Below are positions 43,074 to 54,105 of a DNA stretch of 64,000 bases, one piece after another. The notes below the pieces were generated by a model, which saw only the letters and a program-made list of their open reading frames with translations, was not told the DNA's origin and did no database searches. Position 1 is the stretch's first letter. Each line of letters starts with the position of its first letter. A program made the position numbers and the translations under genes. This DNA is from Osmia lignaria lignaria (Eukaryota; Arthropoda; Insecta; Hymenoptera; Megachilidae): positions 12,686,001 to 12,750,000 of the forward strand of contig NW_027478168.1 in the NCBI RefSeq assembly GCF_051020975.1, in the 5' to 3' direction.

Positions 43074-45426
43074 GAAGAAGAAAGAGTGGCACCAATATCC
43101 CACTCGCCCCAGACAAACGACGACCACTTCAGAATCGGGCAAACACAAGAAAAGGAAAGAGTGGCACCAATATCCCACTCGCCCAAGACAAACAACAACC
43201 ACGTCAGAATCAAGAGAATTCAAAAAGAAAAAGGAGTCACACCAGTATCCTACTAGACTCAGACCAACAACTACGACTGAGTCTGAAGAACACAAAAAGA
43301 AGAAAGAATGGCATCAATATCCAAGAAGACCAAGGCCAACAACTTCATCAAGTTCACGGGATATTAAGAAAAGGAAAATAAGCCATAAACATTTAACACG
43401 ACCACGAGACGATTCCTCAGACTTCGAAACAAGAAAAAAATATCGGAAAGATAGGATACGAGAAAGAAGTTTTTCTCAAGAGGACAACGCAACAAAGAAG
43501 AGAGTAAAAGAGGATTATACAAGCTCAGATGAATCTCAATATTATGAGACAGATGTATCTGAAGAGCCACCAAAACCAAGAAAAAGAACAAATTTAAATC
43601 CAAAAATATATTCCTCTGAAGAAATCAGAAAGAAAAGAAGACCTAATGAACAGCAAGTCATTGTAGAAGTACATCAACCACCACAGGATCGAAAATATAT
43701 CATTCCACAGAAAAGACCTATAAATAGGGAACTAGTAATAATTGGAGATGAAATAGAAGAATACAACGAAGAGACAATTATACCGAAACACATTTTCAGA
43801 GAACCACCTAAAATCGATTCTCCTTCAAGCACAAGAGGAAGATCTCCAGTACTAAAAAGAAAAATAGAAAAAGAGACTTCAAGCGATACTCTATCAGCTC
43901 CGATTACACCCATCAAAATTAAAAAAGAAAAAAATCAACCACCGAAAATTAAACAAATAAAACCCAAAATAATCAGCAATAAACCAATTATATTAAAAAT
44001 AGAAGAAACCGAAGACCATCTATGGATGAAAAAAGGCACAGCAATAATATTTCTTAACAAAGAAGGGCAACCAGAAGATATACAATCAAGACAATTTATG
44101 GAAAATGAAAAGATTAAAATTTCTAAACCACAAAGTAATATCATGCAATATAAAATCAAAAATAGATTAATTTTTGGAATGATAGTAGAATCTAGAGAAA
44201 CATTACCACAGAAAGTTAAAACTCTTCATCAAATATTACTCCAAAAAGGAATCCAGGAGTGCAGCATGCCAAATAGACAGGGTTTAAAAGCAATTCTCCA
44301 GATAGTCTTTGCAGACTCTAATATCAACATCACTATCTGCAAAGGAACGGTCCAAATTCCACCTAAAGAGGAAAGGAAAAATATAATTAGGGAAAATCAT
44401 GAAAGCCCAGTCGCAGGACATAAAGATATCAGGAAAACTTACCTTAGAATCAGGAACAAGTATTATTGGAAGAACATGAAAAAAGAAATTACCGATTACG
44501 TTAGATCCTGTATAAGCAGCCAGCGAACCAAGCTAGTAAGGATGAAGAATAAGGAGCCAATGGTTATCACAGACACTCCTTCAGACGCATTCGATAAGGT
44601 GTTCCTAGACATTCTTGGACCCTTGCCAATGACGCAAAAAGGATACAGTTACATCCTCACTATACAGGATAATTTAACCAAATACTCCGTCGCAGTTCCA
44701 CTTGTATCAGCCACATCCGAGGACGTCGCAAGAACATTCAGTAATTCATTCATATGCCAGTTCGGTAGTCCTAAAGCTATCCTCACTGATCAAGGGACAT
44801 GCTTCACATCCTCTCTAATCAAAAAGCTAGCCAAAATCTTCCATATCAAGACGTACCGTACATCATCCTTCCATCCTCAGTCAAACGGGTCCCTGGAAAG
44901 AAGCCATCACGTTCTGGTTGAATATTTGAAACACTACATATCTAAACAAGAACATTGGGACGAATGGCTACAGCAAGCAATGTTCTCATACAACACAAGT
45001 GTTCATGAGGGAACAAAATTCACACCTCATGAACTGGTTTATGGAAAAAAGGCAAGATTGCCATCAAAATTTACACCATCTGACAGATTAGATACATATC
45101 CTGACTACGTAGATAAACTATTACAAAACTTACATGAAATTAGACAAACCGCAAAAATAAATCTAGAACAATCAAAATATAGACAAAAATACTATTACGA
45201 TAGAAAAATACGTCCAATTAATTATGAAACAGGAGAAAAAGTAATGCTCTTAAATCCACCAAGAAGAAGTAAATTACAGAAAGAATATACTGGGCCATAC
45301 ACTGTTTTAAGAAACATAGAAAAAAATAACATAGAATTGCAGATAGGTCCCAAAAAGACTAGGATAGTACACAAAGATCGACTAAAGAGGGCCTATCGAC
45401 CAATCTACAGCGCGGATCAAAAATAA
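43024..45426 (+). pseudogene. Gypsy integrase with long repeat-rich linker
   Basis: This frame is +1 relative to RNase H and overlaps it by 50 nt; it joins at TCAAAAAAAGAAG (about 43056-43068). Residues about 20-140 hold five units of about 25 residues (EWHQYPTRPRQTTTTSES plus a Lys/Arg run). A basic, acidic and Ser-rich stretch follows to about residue 330. The zinc domain (HESPVAGH near residue 458) ends SCISSQ, so the second Cys is Ser. The DDE core has FLDILGPLP, LTDQGTCF and GSLERSH. The C-terminus has a chromodomain-like GPYTVLRNIE region. With the lost Cys and frame change, activity is doubtful. Confidence 0.88.
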
Positions 45427-45667
45427 AAGTCGATACGACAATCTATATAATTTTCGGAACATACGCATGCGCAGATACAGAATTTTAAACCTACCGCCAT
45501 ATTGTAAAAGAACGCCAAAAGCAAGCACGCGCAATCAACGCTACTACGAAAAGTTCAAATAAAAGAAAAGGAAAAGAAAGATTGATAAGAAGAAGAGTAA
45601 GCATAGACAATGAGATTTAAGGTTCTTAATATCTTACAGTAAAACAATAATTCTCATTTACAGTATA

Positions 45668-46045
45668 ATGGTACGGCAAACCGGAAACGTAATAGACGCC
45701 TTGTGCGTCAAAGATCAAACAATTGCGTTTAAATACGTCATAAACCTAAAGATAGGACGAATATGCGCTACCTGCGCACTTAACGTAAACCCTGCAAGTA
45801 AGAAGAATTGGGTCCACGTAGGAACCCATCATTTCATCCTAACGCACGAGGGAAGTCAACAAGCTACCTGCATCAGGTGCGGCTTCCAGTTTGCACATTT
45901 ACAACCAGCTATAGCCTGCACAACTTGCCTGCAAGCAATGAGCAACATTGATGAAGAAACCCTGGAAGTATTTAGAGAAGGATATCTAATACCAGCTGGA
46001 GATCAGGAAACATTTTATTTAAACACACTAACTAATCATCCTTAA
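45668..46045 (+). CDS. Small Cys-rich accessory ORF of gypsy element
   Basis: ATG at 45668 opens 125 codons, downstream of integrase and still inside the element. I do not recognise the family. It has three CxxC pairs (CATC, CIRC, CTTC) and HHFILTH between them, consistent with a zinc-binding protein. No signal peptide or membrane segment is evident, so it is not an envelope gene. Its intact frame in an element whose gag and pol are damaged may reflect recent insertion or chance. Confidence is in the ORF, not in function. Confidence 0.5.
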   Translation: MVRQTGNVIDALCVKDQTIAFKYVINLKIGRICATCALNVNPASKKNWVHVGTHHFILTHEGSQQATCIRCGFQFAHLQPAIACTTCLQAMSNIDEETLEVFREGYLIPAGDQETFYLNTLTNHP

Positions 46046-46348
46046 TTATATTCAATTTTTCTTTTCTTTTCTCTTTTCCTCATTTATATTTTTTTTTTCT
46101 TTCTTATCCAATGTATTATTCCTCAATTTGTTTTTTTTGAATAAATCCTTTTGTTAAAACTAACAAACATACTTCATTCCACAATCCTAAACCATTTTCA
46201 TTTCCTTGATCTATTAATGCGCAGAATCGCAAGTCCGCCATATTAGCATAAAAAAAGATAGAAAGAGATAGAAACAAAGAGCGACAAAGAAAGCTATACA
46301 AAGCGACGCTACGCACGCACCGCTACATTCAATTTGTAAAGAGCGAAA

Positions 46349-46774
46349 ATGGTGCGACGTGCGGGACGACGAGAACGTTTGAAAAGATTAAGAAGAGCAT
46401 TAAAACAGTTCAAAGAGGTAGAATTATACTTTTAATAATTTATTTCGTTTATTAATTATTTGTTTTCTGCAAAATTTTCAAAGATGCCAGTAAAAGAAGA
46501 AATAAAATCACCGCAACCATCAGCACCACCACCACGATGGAAGTTAATTACGATCGACATTCCAGAATTCGATTGGAAAACTTATAGAAAGTCGGAAAAA
46601 GGTGACCCGAGAAGAAATCAAGGAAAAATAATTAAATATTTTGGAGTCCTATCAGCATCCCCAAGGAACAGCGAAGAGAAATGCCGCTGCACCCTTTGCC
46701 ACCTCAGAAGACGCAACCACAGTCTCTTGAGGACAAGAGACAAACGCACGGGGGAAGCTGTAACGACCCGCTAA
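46349..46774 (+). CDS. Possible spliced basic/proline accessory ORF
   Basis: ATG at 46349 starts MVRRAGRRERLKRLRRALKQ, open to 46435. A GT at about 46418 and a pyrimidine-poor AG at about 46483 could remove a short intron and join to a second frame (MPVKEEIKSPQPSAPPPRW from 46484 to 46774). Without splicing these are two short frames. The second runs to the PPT and ends in EEKCRCTLCHLRRRNHS, a Cys/His cluster. No homologue is recognised. The splice proposal is inference. Confidence 0.3.
46750..46757 (+). promoter_or_regulatory. Gypsy polypurine tract
   Basis: GGGGGAAG directly precedes the 3' LTR (one C between). It is in the position where plus-strand DNA synthesis is primed. Confidence 0.7.
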
Positions 46775-47974
46775 GAAGACCCAGCACCTTTTTTTCATTT
46801 CATTTTTATTATTATAATTTATTTTTAGTTCAAATTTTGTATAAAATGGTCAATTTAATTTTTTATGTTTAATTGAGTTTATAAAAAAAAGAAATTAGTT
46901 TAATTTGTATTGTATTTCTTATAATAAATAATTTTCATTAATCGATAATATAGTCTGATTGAATAAGTCGATAAGCGATTAGTCGGTAAGTCGGTCGGTA
47001 AGTTGATTATCAATAAATGATCGACAAACGAATGCATACGCGCCAGCGCAACCCCGATGATCTCGCGGTGGGGTGAAATTCTAGAGTAGGGTGATCGCGT
47101 AGACTAAGGAGCAGGGGTGCTCGGCCGTCACGTGATGGGGAATTCCAGAAATTCAGAGGAACCCTATAATGAAAAAAAGCGCTAAGTCAGCAGAATCTGA
47201 CTATAAATAGAGGCGTTCCACGCAGAGTCAGATCAGATCTTCCCTGGCTTCGGTCAGATGCAGACAATACTCTGGAAGTAGAGGAAAAGCTTGCGCTGAA
47301 TTGCTTAGGCAACTATAGAGCGCGAGATTAGCTCTATCCTTCTCTTTCAATGGTGACGTACGAGAGTTCGGATCTGTGGACACCCTACTCATGGTACGCA
47401 ACGTGTTGAACACGTGCTAATACTAAGTCACACGTTCAAGTGTAAAGAGCTAGCGAGGAGCGGAGCTCCTTGAGCAGCCCTGTATTAGCATAGCTCTGGC
47501 TAGACCAGAAACCGATTGCGACCTGTAGGTATAGTCCGCTCGTGTCCGAAGGTATCATACAAGCTACTAGAATATAGTTTTCCGGTACTTAGTGTAACTT
47601 GGCAAATTGTACGGAGTATTGGCTATATTCGAAGATCAAGTCGCGTTATTATTACTTATTACTTACTAACTACTAACCATATATTCTCCACTGTATTTCA
47701 CTATCTAGGGCGTACCTATTATAATTTCTTATTGTATTTCATATTCTAGCCGTACCTATTGTTATACTTAATATTATACTTAGAGCAATTATAGTTAATT
47801 TACTTATTTGAATAAAAGATAATTTTAGTTTGATACATTAATGTTGGATTTCACTCCTTAACCGCACACCACACGAACCTATAATCCCTATTTTCGTTCA
47901 TACGAGTCGCCTTCTTGGGGAACCGCTCTCCCTATACGTCGGTGCAGTGACGTACCTATCACTGGGTCGTTACA
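46759..47974 (+). repeat. Gypsy 3' LTR
   Basis: Same length as the 5' LTR and about 98.4% identical by eye. TATA box at 47202-47210. Followed by the CTTC duplication. Confidence 0.93.
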
Positions 47975-47978
47975 CTTC

Positions 47979-49855
47979 GTCCTCTTTTCACTCGCTGTCC
48001 TTATTTATTATTTACGTTCGAGGCAGTCGACAAATTTCAAACAATGTAAGAACTACACGATATTCGTGAATCCTTACGACGCAAATATGTGCGATCCTGG
48101 AATGTACCCCACCAATTCTTTTACTCTCTTCATTTAGAAGTTACAGATATTTGTTCAGTATCAATCTAAACCTGGTTCAGTGAATATCGGTAAGTACCAA
48201 ATTACAAGCACCAATATTTTATATTTCTAAAAAATATATTACTTTAGTCCTCATTGGTTGGTGGTTTGGTTGGGTGTAATTCTGAAAATCACTTGCCCCC
48301 GATTTTCTTTTTTTAAAACAGTATTCTTGCGTGTTTTCTCTACGCTGATTAGGAATATCATAGTGAATAAAAATTGGCGTCTATTTGGCCATTGTAAGGC
48401 GGCCGGCTGCGTTTTGGCGAAATAACAACAAATTCTTTATCAAACAATATTATTATTTGCAAATTCTTGTGGGAGCGACGTGTGAAGAAATTAAACGTAG
48501 ATCCGTTTATTCGATTACTTCCGTATATTAGGATTTGCTATTTTGTGGCAGTGCTGCTTCTGTTTGTGAGAAGCAGTTGTATTCACTGAGATTGTTTATT
48601 CCTCACGTTTGGTTTAACGGGAGGTCGGGACAACTTGAGGATTGGTAATGATGTCCAAATAAATTGACCCGTTGCAAATCGTATTCGTAGTTGATTATAA
48701 TTTTTAATATTATAAACAGTTCGGTTAGTAATTAGTTTTCGGAGCTTATCCGTTCGACAGAAAATGTTTTCGATGTATGAGTTGTTTCACGAGAGTGGTC
48801 TGAACTACAATGTCTAATTAGGGAACTTGCTTCAGGTTTTTATATTCTGGGCAAGGAGTACAATTTTCGGATGAGCCATGCCTATTGGCCTGATTTTTGT
48901 GGAGGTGGAAAATATTCCTTCTTCGTTGTCAAGGGTGCCTTAGTGACGTACGCGGTGGGTCCGCGTGTACTCGGTGACCGTAGCGAGCAATAAAACTAAG
49001 CAATACCTCGACATGAATAGAAAACTGCAAACAAAGGCTCTACTGCTAAGGTTAAGGGTTCTGGCAACCAGATGTGACTAATAAACCAAATTACTAGATA
49101 GGATGTAACGATTCCTTGGGTTTTATTGCTGCTACAGGTAAAAATCTATTGATTTGAAAAAATGTATGCTGGTTGAAAGCAAACTTGAATTAAGGTCTAA
49201 TCCTATCGTAGAATATTTTATTCTACTACCTGACAAAAATTAAGTTAATAACTCGTCGAAACTCGGGTTTACGAAAATGAACTTCATAATGGGTATTGTT
49301 GGTGCGACCCGACAGAGATAAACGTAAAAAATTATATTTTTTATTTTACCATGAAAATCAAGTAGTCGCCAAATTTCAGTATATTTGTTGAATATCGTAT
49401 ATTTGAAGCTTCAGTATAACCGTTAGCAGCTCGTCAACACAGTTCGACAGCGTTGTCCTTACGCGATCCGTCCCGCGTCCCGCAGGATTGTTTTTCATAA
49501 TTCGATCTGATTATTGACAACTTCAAACGCACGCTTCGCAATCACGCGATGAGTCTGAGGGTCAAGTCGTCATCGAAACATTCATTGTTCAGAAAAATCT
49601 TTCATCGAGCTATTCCCAGTCCCGCGGGCTAGTTTATCCTTCTTTTCAATCGGATCGGTTCGACAAAATAATAAATAAATTAGACCAAGCCGAAACAGAA
49701 TGATGATATTCATAATCAGCGTATAAAACACGTAAGAATACTGAGTTTCAAAATAATAATAAAATAAGAACAAGTAGAGATGATTGCTTTTCAAATTTTT
49801 ATCCACAAATGCAGATTATCTTTTTTTATTTAATTAATGAAACTTTTTTTCACAG
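47979..49855. other. Unassigned sequence, possibly host intron
   Basis: No open frame with family similarity and no repeat shared with the rest of the window. It precedes a plausible 3' splice site at 49855, so part may be intron of an old host gene. Confidence 0.4.
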
Positions 49856-51120
49856 AAAATTGGAATTGTTACGTCCCTAGGTGTAACCCATTTTCGTCTT
49901 TCGCCATTCCAAAGAGGTCTTGCTCTGGAATCCGCAGAACATCAGCATTTCCTCGCTTAGCGACGCCCGCGATACGAAATCAGGGAACTCGCGGAATGCA
50001 ATGGCGAAAACCCTTTGCTTGCAGGTTTTCGCAAGCAAAGAGCGTGACCTACTCCCCTTTTGGGAGTATAAGTTATCGGCGCGACGCAAGTAAAGGAGAG
50101 TTCGGTGATAGCGTAAAGCAGAGACGAAGTTCTGCTCGTTCGCAACCCGCGTTTTGGCTAGACTCGAAACCAGGAAGATCATCAACGACGTGCTCGGCCG
50201 ACGGTTCAACACGAGTGTATCCCCGAGGTCTGACGTTCCAGGCCCATAATAGGACAAGCTCCAGGAATGCATCCGTGTGCTGTGCAGGACCACCACCAAC
50301 CGCTTGCATCTTCCAAGGTCGAGTCGTAGCCACGCGCCGCGAGTCTAGTGTTCCGTCGAATCCGCGTACTAAGTGTAAAGCGAGACCTCTAGTGTGAGTG
50401 ACCGACGCGTGCAAGAGAAGCAATTGCTGACGACACCCGAAGACAGCGAAGGGTATGTAAGACAAGCCAAATTGAAATACACGTACACATTCGAATAAAC
50501 CTAAATCGCGTATTTTGATCCCCGGTCTCCCATCCTACACCCCCTTATCTTTGAAAGGTAGGTCAAGGTGCGCCTTAGCGCTTTAAGCGGCAGAACCCGT
50601 ATCTAGGATTTAGCATATAATAAACGCCCCGCAAGACGGGACGTAACAGAATCAACCTCAACTGATCGTAAGTATAACTCCAACTTTAATGGAAAATAAA
50701 CGAATATACTGCATGATTTAAAAATATGCATGTAACATATATATTTCTTCTTTTTATTATTCTTTCAGAACAAGCGCTAACGAACGCCCTAGTGCAACAG
50801 CAGCCGCAGCCATAGCAACAGCAACAGCAACAGCAGCCGCAGCAGGAGGAAAAACCAAAGAGCAGTAAGTATCACAGATTTTATTGAACATATAATTCTC
50901 ATTTGCGTCATAAGTAATGAAAAAAATTAATTCTCAAATGGATGAGTTATGTTAGTATGTCGAATTTAACTTTACAGAAAGAGGAACGGCTGCTGGGACA
51001 AGGTGCCGCTCCTACCGCGGAAAATGGCCGCGGGGCGGTAGGGAAGGCGGTGGGGAAGGCGGTAGAGGAGACGGTAGGGGGGCCAAAGTTAAAAATATTA
51101 CGTTTACTTCAAATAAATAA
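49856..51120 (+). pseudogene. Remnant of a host gene: three exons, one split by an LTR
   Basis: Exon 1: acceptor CTTTTTTTCACAG ends at 49855, exon 49856-49866 plus 50653-50667 around the solo LTR, donor GTAAGTAT. Exon 2: acceptor TTCTTTCAG ends at 50768, exon 50769-50864, donor GTAAGT. Exon 3: acceptor TTTACAG ends at 50977, exon to TAA at 51120, then AATAAA. Phases agree and give KLESTSTD, then a Gln-rich stretch with an in-frame TAG at about 50812, then an RGG-type tail (GGREGGGEGGRGDGRG). This resembles an RNA-binding-protein C-terminus. The TAG and LTR make it dead. I do not name the gene. Confidence 0.45.
49867..50648 (+). mobile_element. Solo LTR, family A (plus), TSD GAAT
   Basis: From TGTTACGTCCC to GGGACGTAACA (782 bp), flanked by GAAT (49863-49866 and 50649-50652). 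AATAAA lies near 50630, which orients it. It is the same family as 6745-7503 in the opposite orientation. The 186-codon frame on the plus strand and its antisense partners are within the LTR and are not genes. Confidence 0.92.
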
Positions 51121-51285
51121 ATAAAAATAAAATAAAATATATATATTCAAAGAATATTATTCGGATTGTTTTCATTTATTTATATTTATTAACCATCTAA
51201 ATTCGATCATTATATTTTTATTGGTTTATGGTTGTTAGGTATTCAATAAGAACGCAAATCCTTCAAATCCTGCTCATTTCACTAA

Positions 51286-52230
51286 AAAGTGAGAAATAAA
51301 ATAATCTTTAACAAAAAAAAATCCGACTTCGAAATGCACTAAAAAGTGTAAAATAATAATTTCTATTTCATTTACATCTGTACTCCACAGCAATTAATAA
51401 AATCTATTTTATCGTTAAATAGGATACTAAATACATTTCAACCTTTTCGGAGGCGGCGCAAAATTAAAAACTTTCCTTCTACTAGGAAGATCCTAGTTCA
51501 GGCGTCGGCAACCTGTGACAAATGACCCATTTGATAATTTCAAGTAAACAACATTCAACGGGAATCGACATACCTATTGCGGATTAACTATACTGCAGTT
51601 CACGAGAGACCATACTTAACTCGCGCAGCTCAGTAGGTCTGGGGACATTTTTAATAACGTGTGTGATATAATTTTTTCTTTGAACAATAATAGAAATTTC
51701 GTTGTATCGTGTATCTTTACCATATCGTCATCGGGTATCAGTTATCGTACGTCATATATTTATGTCCACCATTTAAATGATCACAAAGTAAAAAGCAAGC
51801 TGAAGAGAGGAATGACACACGTTATTAAAAATGTCCCTAGACCTAGTGAGCTGCGCGAGTTAAGTGTGGTCTCTCGTGAATTTCAGTATACATACATGTA
51901 CATCAGAAGTGCTACCAACTTCTGATACAATCGTTACAAATACGAATGTTTTCTGCCGTATCTATAACGTTTCGAATCTTTTTCTTACGACTTATTAATT
52001 ACCAGGTTTGCTATACCGCAGTCAAATCGTTATTGGCAGCATCGTATATTCGGGTATTTTTAATTTTACGCCGTCTCCGAAAAACTTTGAAATGTATTTG
52101 GTATCCTATTTAACGATTAAGTGGATATCATTAATAGCTATGGAATATTGGTATAAATGAAATAGAAATTATTTGACACTTTTTAGTGCATTTCGAAGTC
52201 GGATTTGTTTTTTGTTAAAAATTATTTATT
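51286..52230. mobile_element. Fold-back/MITE-like element
   Basis: The left arm begins around AAATAATCTTTAACAAAA and contains AATCCGACTTCGAAATGCAC (51321). The right arm has the reverse complement, GTGCATTTCGAAGTCGGATT (52186). Arms of roughly 350-400 bp meet near 51740. They share blocks such as GACATTTTTAATAACGTGTG and CTCACTAGGTCTAG-like words with mismatches. No coding. Confidence 0.7.
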
Positions 52231-52298
52231 ATATTCATTGAATACGAATCCGGAAACTATTTTTTGTTACGTCCGGGCTAAATTTTCATCCCGACCTA

Positions 52299-52349
52299 GC
52301 GTTCCTCATCGGGTGCGCAGCACCTGAAGGTATTCCACATGAGGGGCGC
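52299..52349 (+). other. Three-way-junction module (copy 3, module 1)
   Basis: Outer stem GCGTTCCTCAT (52299-52309) with ATGAGGGGCGC (52339-52349): 11 of 11 with two GU. Hairpin 1 is GGTGC-GCA-GCACC (52312-52324). Hairpin 2 is GAA-GGTA-TTC (52326-52335). Confidence 0.8.
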
Positions 52350-52409
52350 AAGGAAGGGCCTTATATATTTTTTTTTTATCTTTTCTAAATTTTCCGTTCA
52401 CTCGCGCTC

Positions 52410-52480
52410 CTCCTACCTCGTGTTTCTCCGTCGGGTGCGTTGCACTTGAAGGTATTCCACACGGGAACACGAGCTAGGAG
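52410..52480 (+). other. Three-way-junction module (copy 3, module 2)
   Basis: Outer stem CTCCTA (52410-52415) with TAGGAG (52475-52480), one C-C mismatch, then CTCGTGTT (52417-52424) with AACACGAG (52466-52473), then CCGT with ACGG. Hairpin 1 is GTGC-GTT-GCAC (52435-52445). Hairpin 2 is GAA-GGTA-TTC (52448-52457). Confidence 0.82.
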
Positions 52481-52548
52481 TTTGAGATTTAAAATGACCT
52501 TTCCTTTTCTTTTATTTTCATTTCAATAGTCCACATTTAATATACCCA

Positions 52549-52606
52549 CTTTGTGTGCCTCGCCAGTGCGACGCACATGGAAGTATCCCAGGTGAGGAGC
52601 ACAAAG
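52549..52606 (+). other. Three-way-junction module (copy 3, module 3)
   Basis: Outer stem 52549-52564 with 52591-52606: 15 of 16 positions pair, two as GU. Hairpin 1 is GTGC-GAC-GCAC (52566-52576). Hairpin 2 is GGA-AGTA-TCC (52579-52588). Confidence 0.82.
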
Positions 52607-52742
52607 GAGGCTATATTTAGCTCTTTCAAATAATACAAATTAGTCTTCCTTGGGACGATTGCCGTTGGAACTACGCACTAGAAATGTATTGAAATTCGAA
52701 ACTGTTTAAGGTCAAAGAGAGGTATCATAAACATCTTTCGCC

Positions 52743-52792
52743 GCGCGGTTAAGCAGTGCGACACACATGGAGGTATCCCAGCTTAACTGCGC
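52743..52792 (+). other. Three-way-junction module (copy 3, module 4)
   Basis: Outer stem GCGCGGTTAAGC (52743-52754) with GCTTAACTGCGC (52781-52792): 12 of 12, one GU. Hairpin 1 is GTG...CAC (52756-52766). Hairpin 2 is GGA-GGTA-TCC (52769-52778). It is the partner of 27416-27464. Confidence 0.8.
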
Positions 52793-53108
52793 AGAATAAG
52801 TGAAAATGCGATTTTCGCCTACTTTACGAGCGGGTACCTCTCATACCTGTAGAGCATGCGTCAGCCGGTCCTTCCACGGAAGAATGAATGCAATAAAGAA
52901 TGAAAGCGATTCGATCTGAATGATATGAAGCGGTTTGAATGGGAATAGAAAGCGAGGTTTGCGTGATAACCACTGCGATTTTGAAAACGTCGACCAACGT
53001 TCAAGAACGTTCGAGACAATGGTCGACAGGGATCATAAACACGTGTTGTCGAGAATAGGCAACAAAAACTGCCAAGCATTATAGGAAATATTCTGAAACA
53101 ATTAATAT

Positions 53109-54105
53109 TGTAACGTGGTGACACCCGTGCCCCCCCGTTACAATCGCTGCGCTTTTCCCACTTTACACTTCCACCTCAAAACCACCCGTAACCCTTCCCT
53201 CACCTAACCCTTTCCCCCTGCTCACCGGTGGCGGGCCGATGGAGGCGACGGAAGACCTACAAGGAATACCCGCAGAAGGAGCTACGAGGCCGGCGACAGA
53301 CCTCTAACCCTTCCTCCAAGGAAACGGAGCAACATGGGACTTCGAAGAAATAGACGAAGCTGCCCAACTGATGCAAAACGTCCACCCGGAGCCATCTGTC
53401 GCCGAGCCCGAAGACCTCAACCCACCCGTCATCGCGGGATATCCGCCAGCCCCATCGACCCCGAGCACCGGTGTATCGAAGATCGATAATCGATCTATCC
53501 CGTTGCCGGAAGAGGCCCCCTTCCTAGTCCCATCCCCTCCCCAAAACCATCCCGCGACGGTTTCGTCGTCGCAGCAGCGACGGCGAACCGTCAATTGAGC
53601 CTGAGGCTACGCGCTAGAAAGTACCGAGTATCGAGGGTGTAAAGTTTTGGAGAGAGAGAGCGATTGTAAGAGAGAGAGCGAGGAGATTTGGGGTGAGTCC
53701 CTTATCGTAATTATTGTATTAGCGAGATCGAGGCAACGGCTACCTTCTCCGCCCGCGCATTGTTCGACATAGAGACGAGTCCCCCCTTTTCATTTTCCAA
53801 ACACAAAGTTTTCCTCATTCGCGTAACGTAGACGAACTTTCCTGCGAACCCCTCCCGACCCTAGAGATTTCCCTTCCCACACTAATCCTCCTTGCGTACT
53901 CCCCCGCGAAGTATTGTACGGACGTAAGTGCCCCGAGACCCATCCCCTGTAAGACACCCCCAATCACCCCCTTTCCCCTTTCTTTTGATTCAAATCGCCA
54001 CAGCGAGTGGCTGGCGCCCAACGTTTGTGAGAGAGAGAGAGAATTGTAGAGTAAAGTCTGCGACAAGGAATTTTGTATAGAGTGAACCCCCCGAAGAGGG
54101 TCACA
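53109..54105 (+). mobile_element. Solo LTR nested in family G copy 3 (TSD ATAT)
   Basis: From TGTAACGTGGTGACACC to GAGGGTCACA (997 bp), flanked by ATAT (53105-53108 and 54106-54109). GC-rich, unlike its host. TGGCGCCCAACG at 54012 resembles a retroelement primer site yet lies 93 bp inside the 3' end, the same odd layout as in family G. A 75-codon Pro-rich frame (53371-53598) is not supported as a gene. Confidence 0.85.

Larger units (their letters stand above)
38454..47974 (+). mobile_element. Full-length Ty3/gypsy retrotransposon (TSD CTTC)
   Basis: Two 1216-bp LTRs (38454-39669 and 46759-47974) flank an internal region with gag, protease, RT, RNase H and integrase. CTTC is duplicated outside (38450-38453 and 47975-47978). 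The LTRs begin TGTAACGACCC and end GGGTCGTTACA. They differ at about 19 sites by eye (about 1.6%), nearly all transitions, so insertion is fairly recent. Coding defects visible are a frameshift in gag, one TAG between RT and RNase H, and a frame change at an A7 run. It is the youngest-looking complete element in the window. Confidence 0.95.

Noticed and set aside
45668..46045. Envelope gene in the gypsy element
   Set aside because: No signal peptide, furin-type site or membrane anchor in the ORFs after integrase, and they are too short.
53304..53598. Proline- or glycine-rich ORFs on both strands
   Set aside because: Inside a TSD-bounded solo LTR of GC-rich composition; no known protein pattern.
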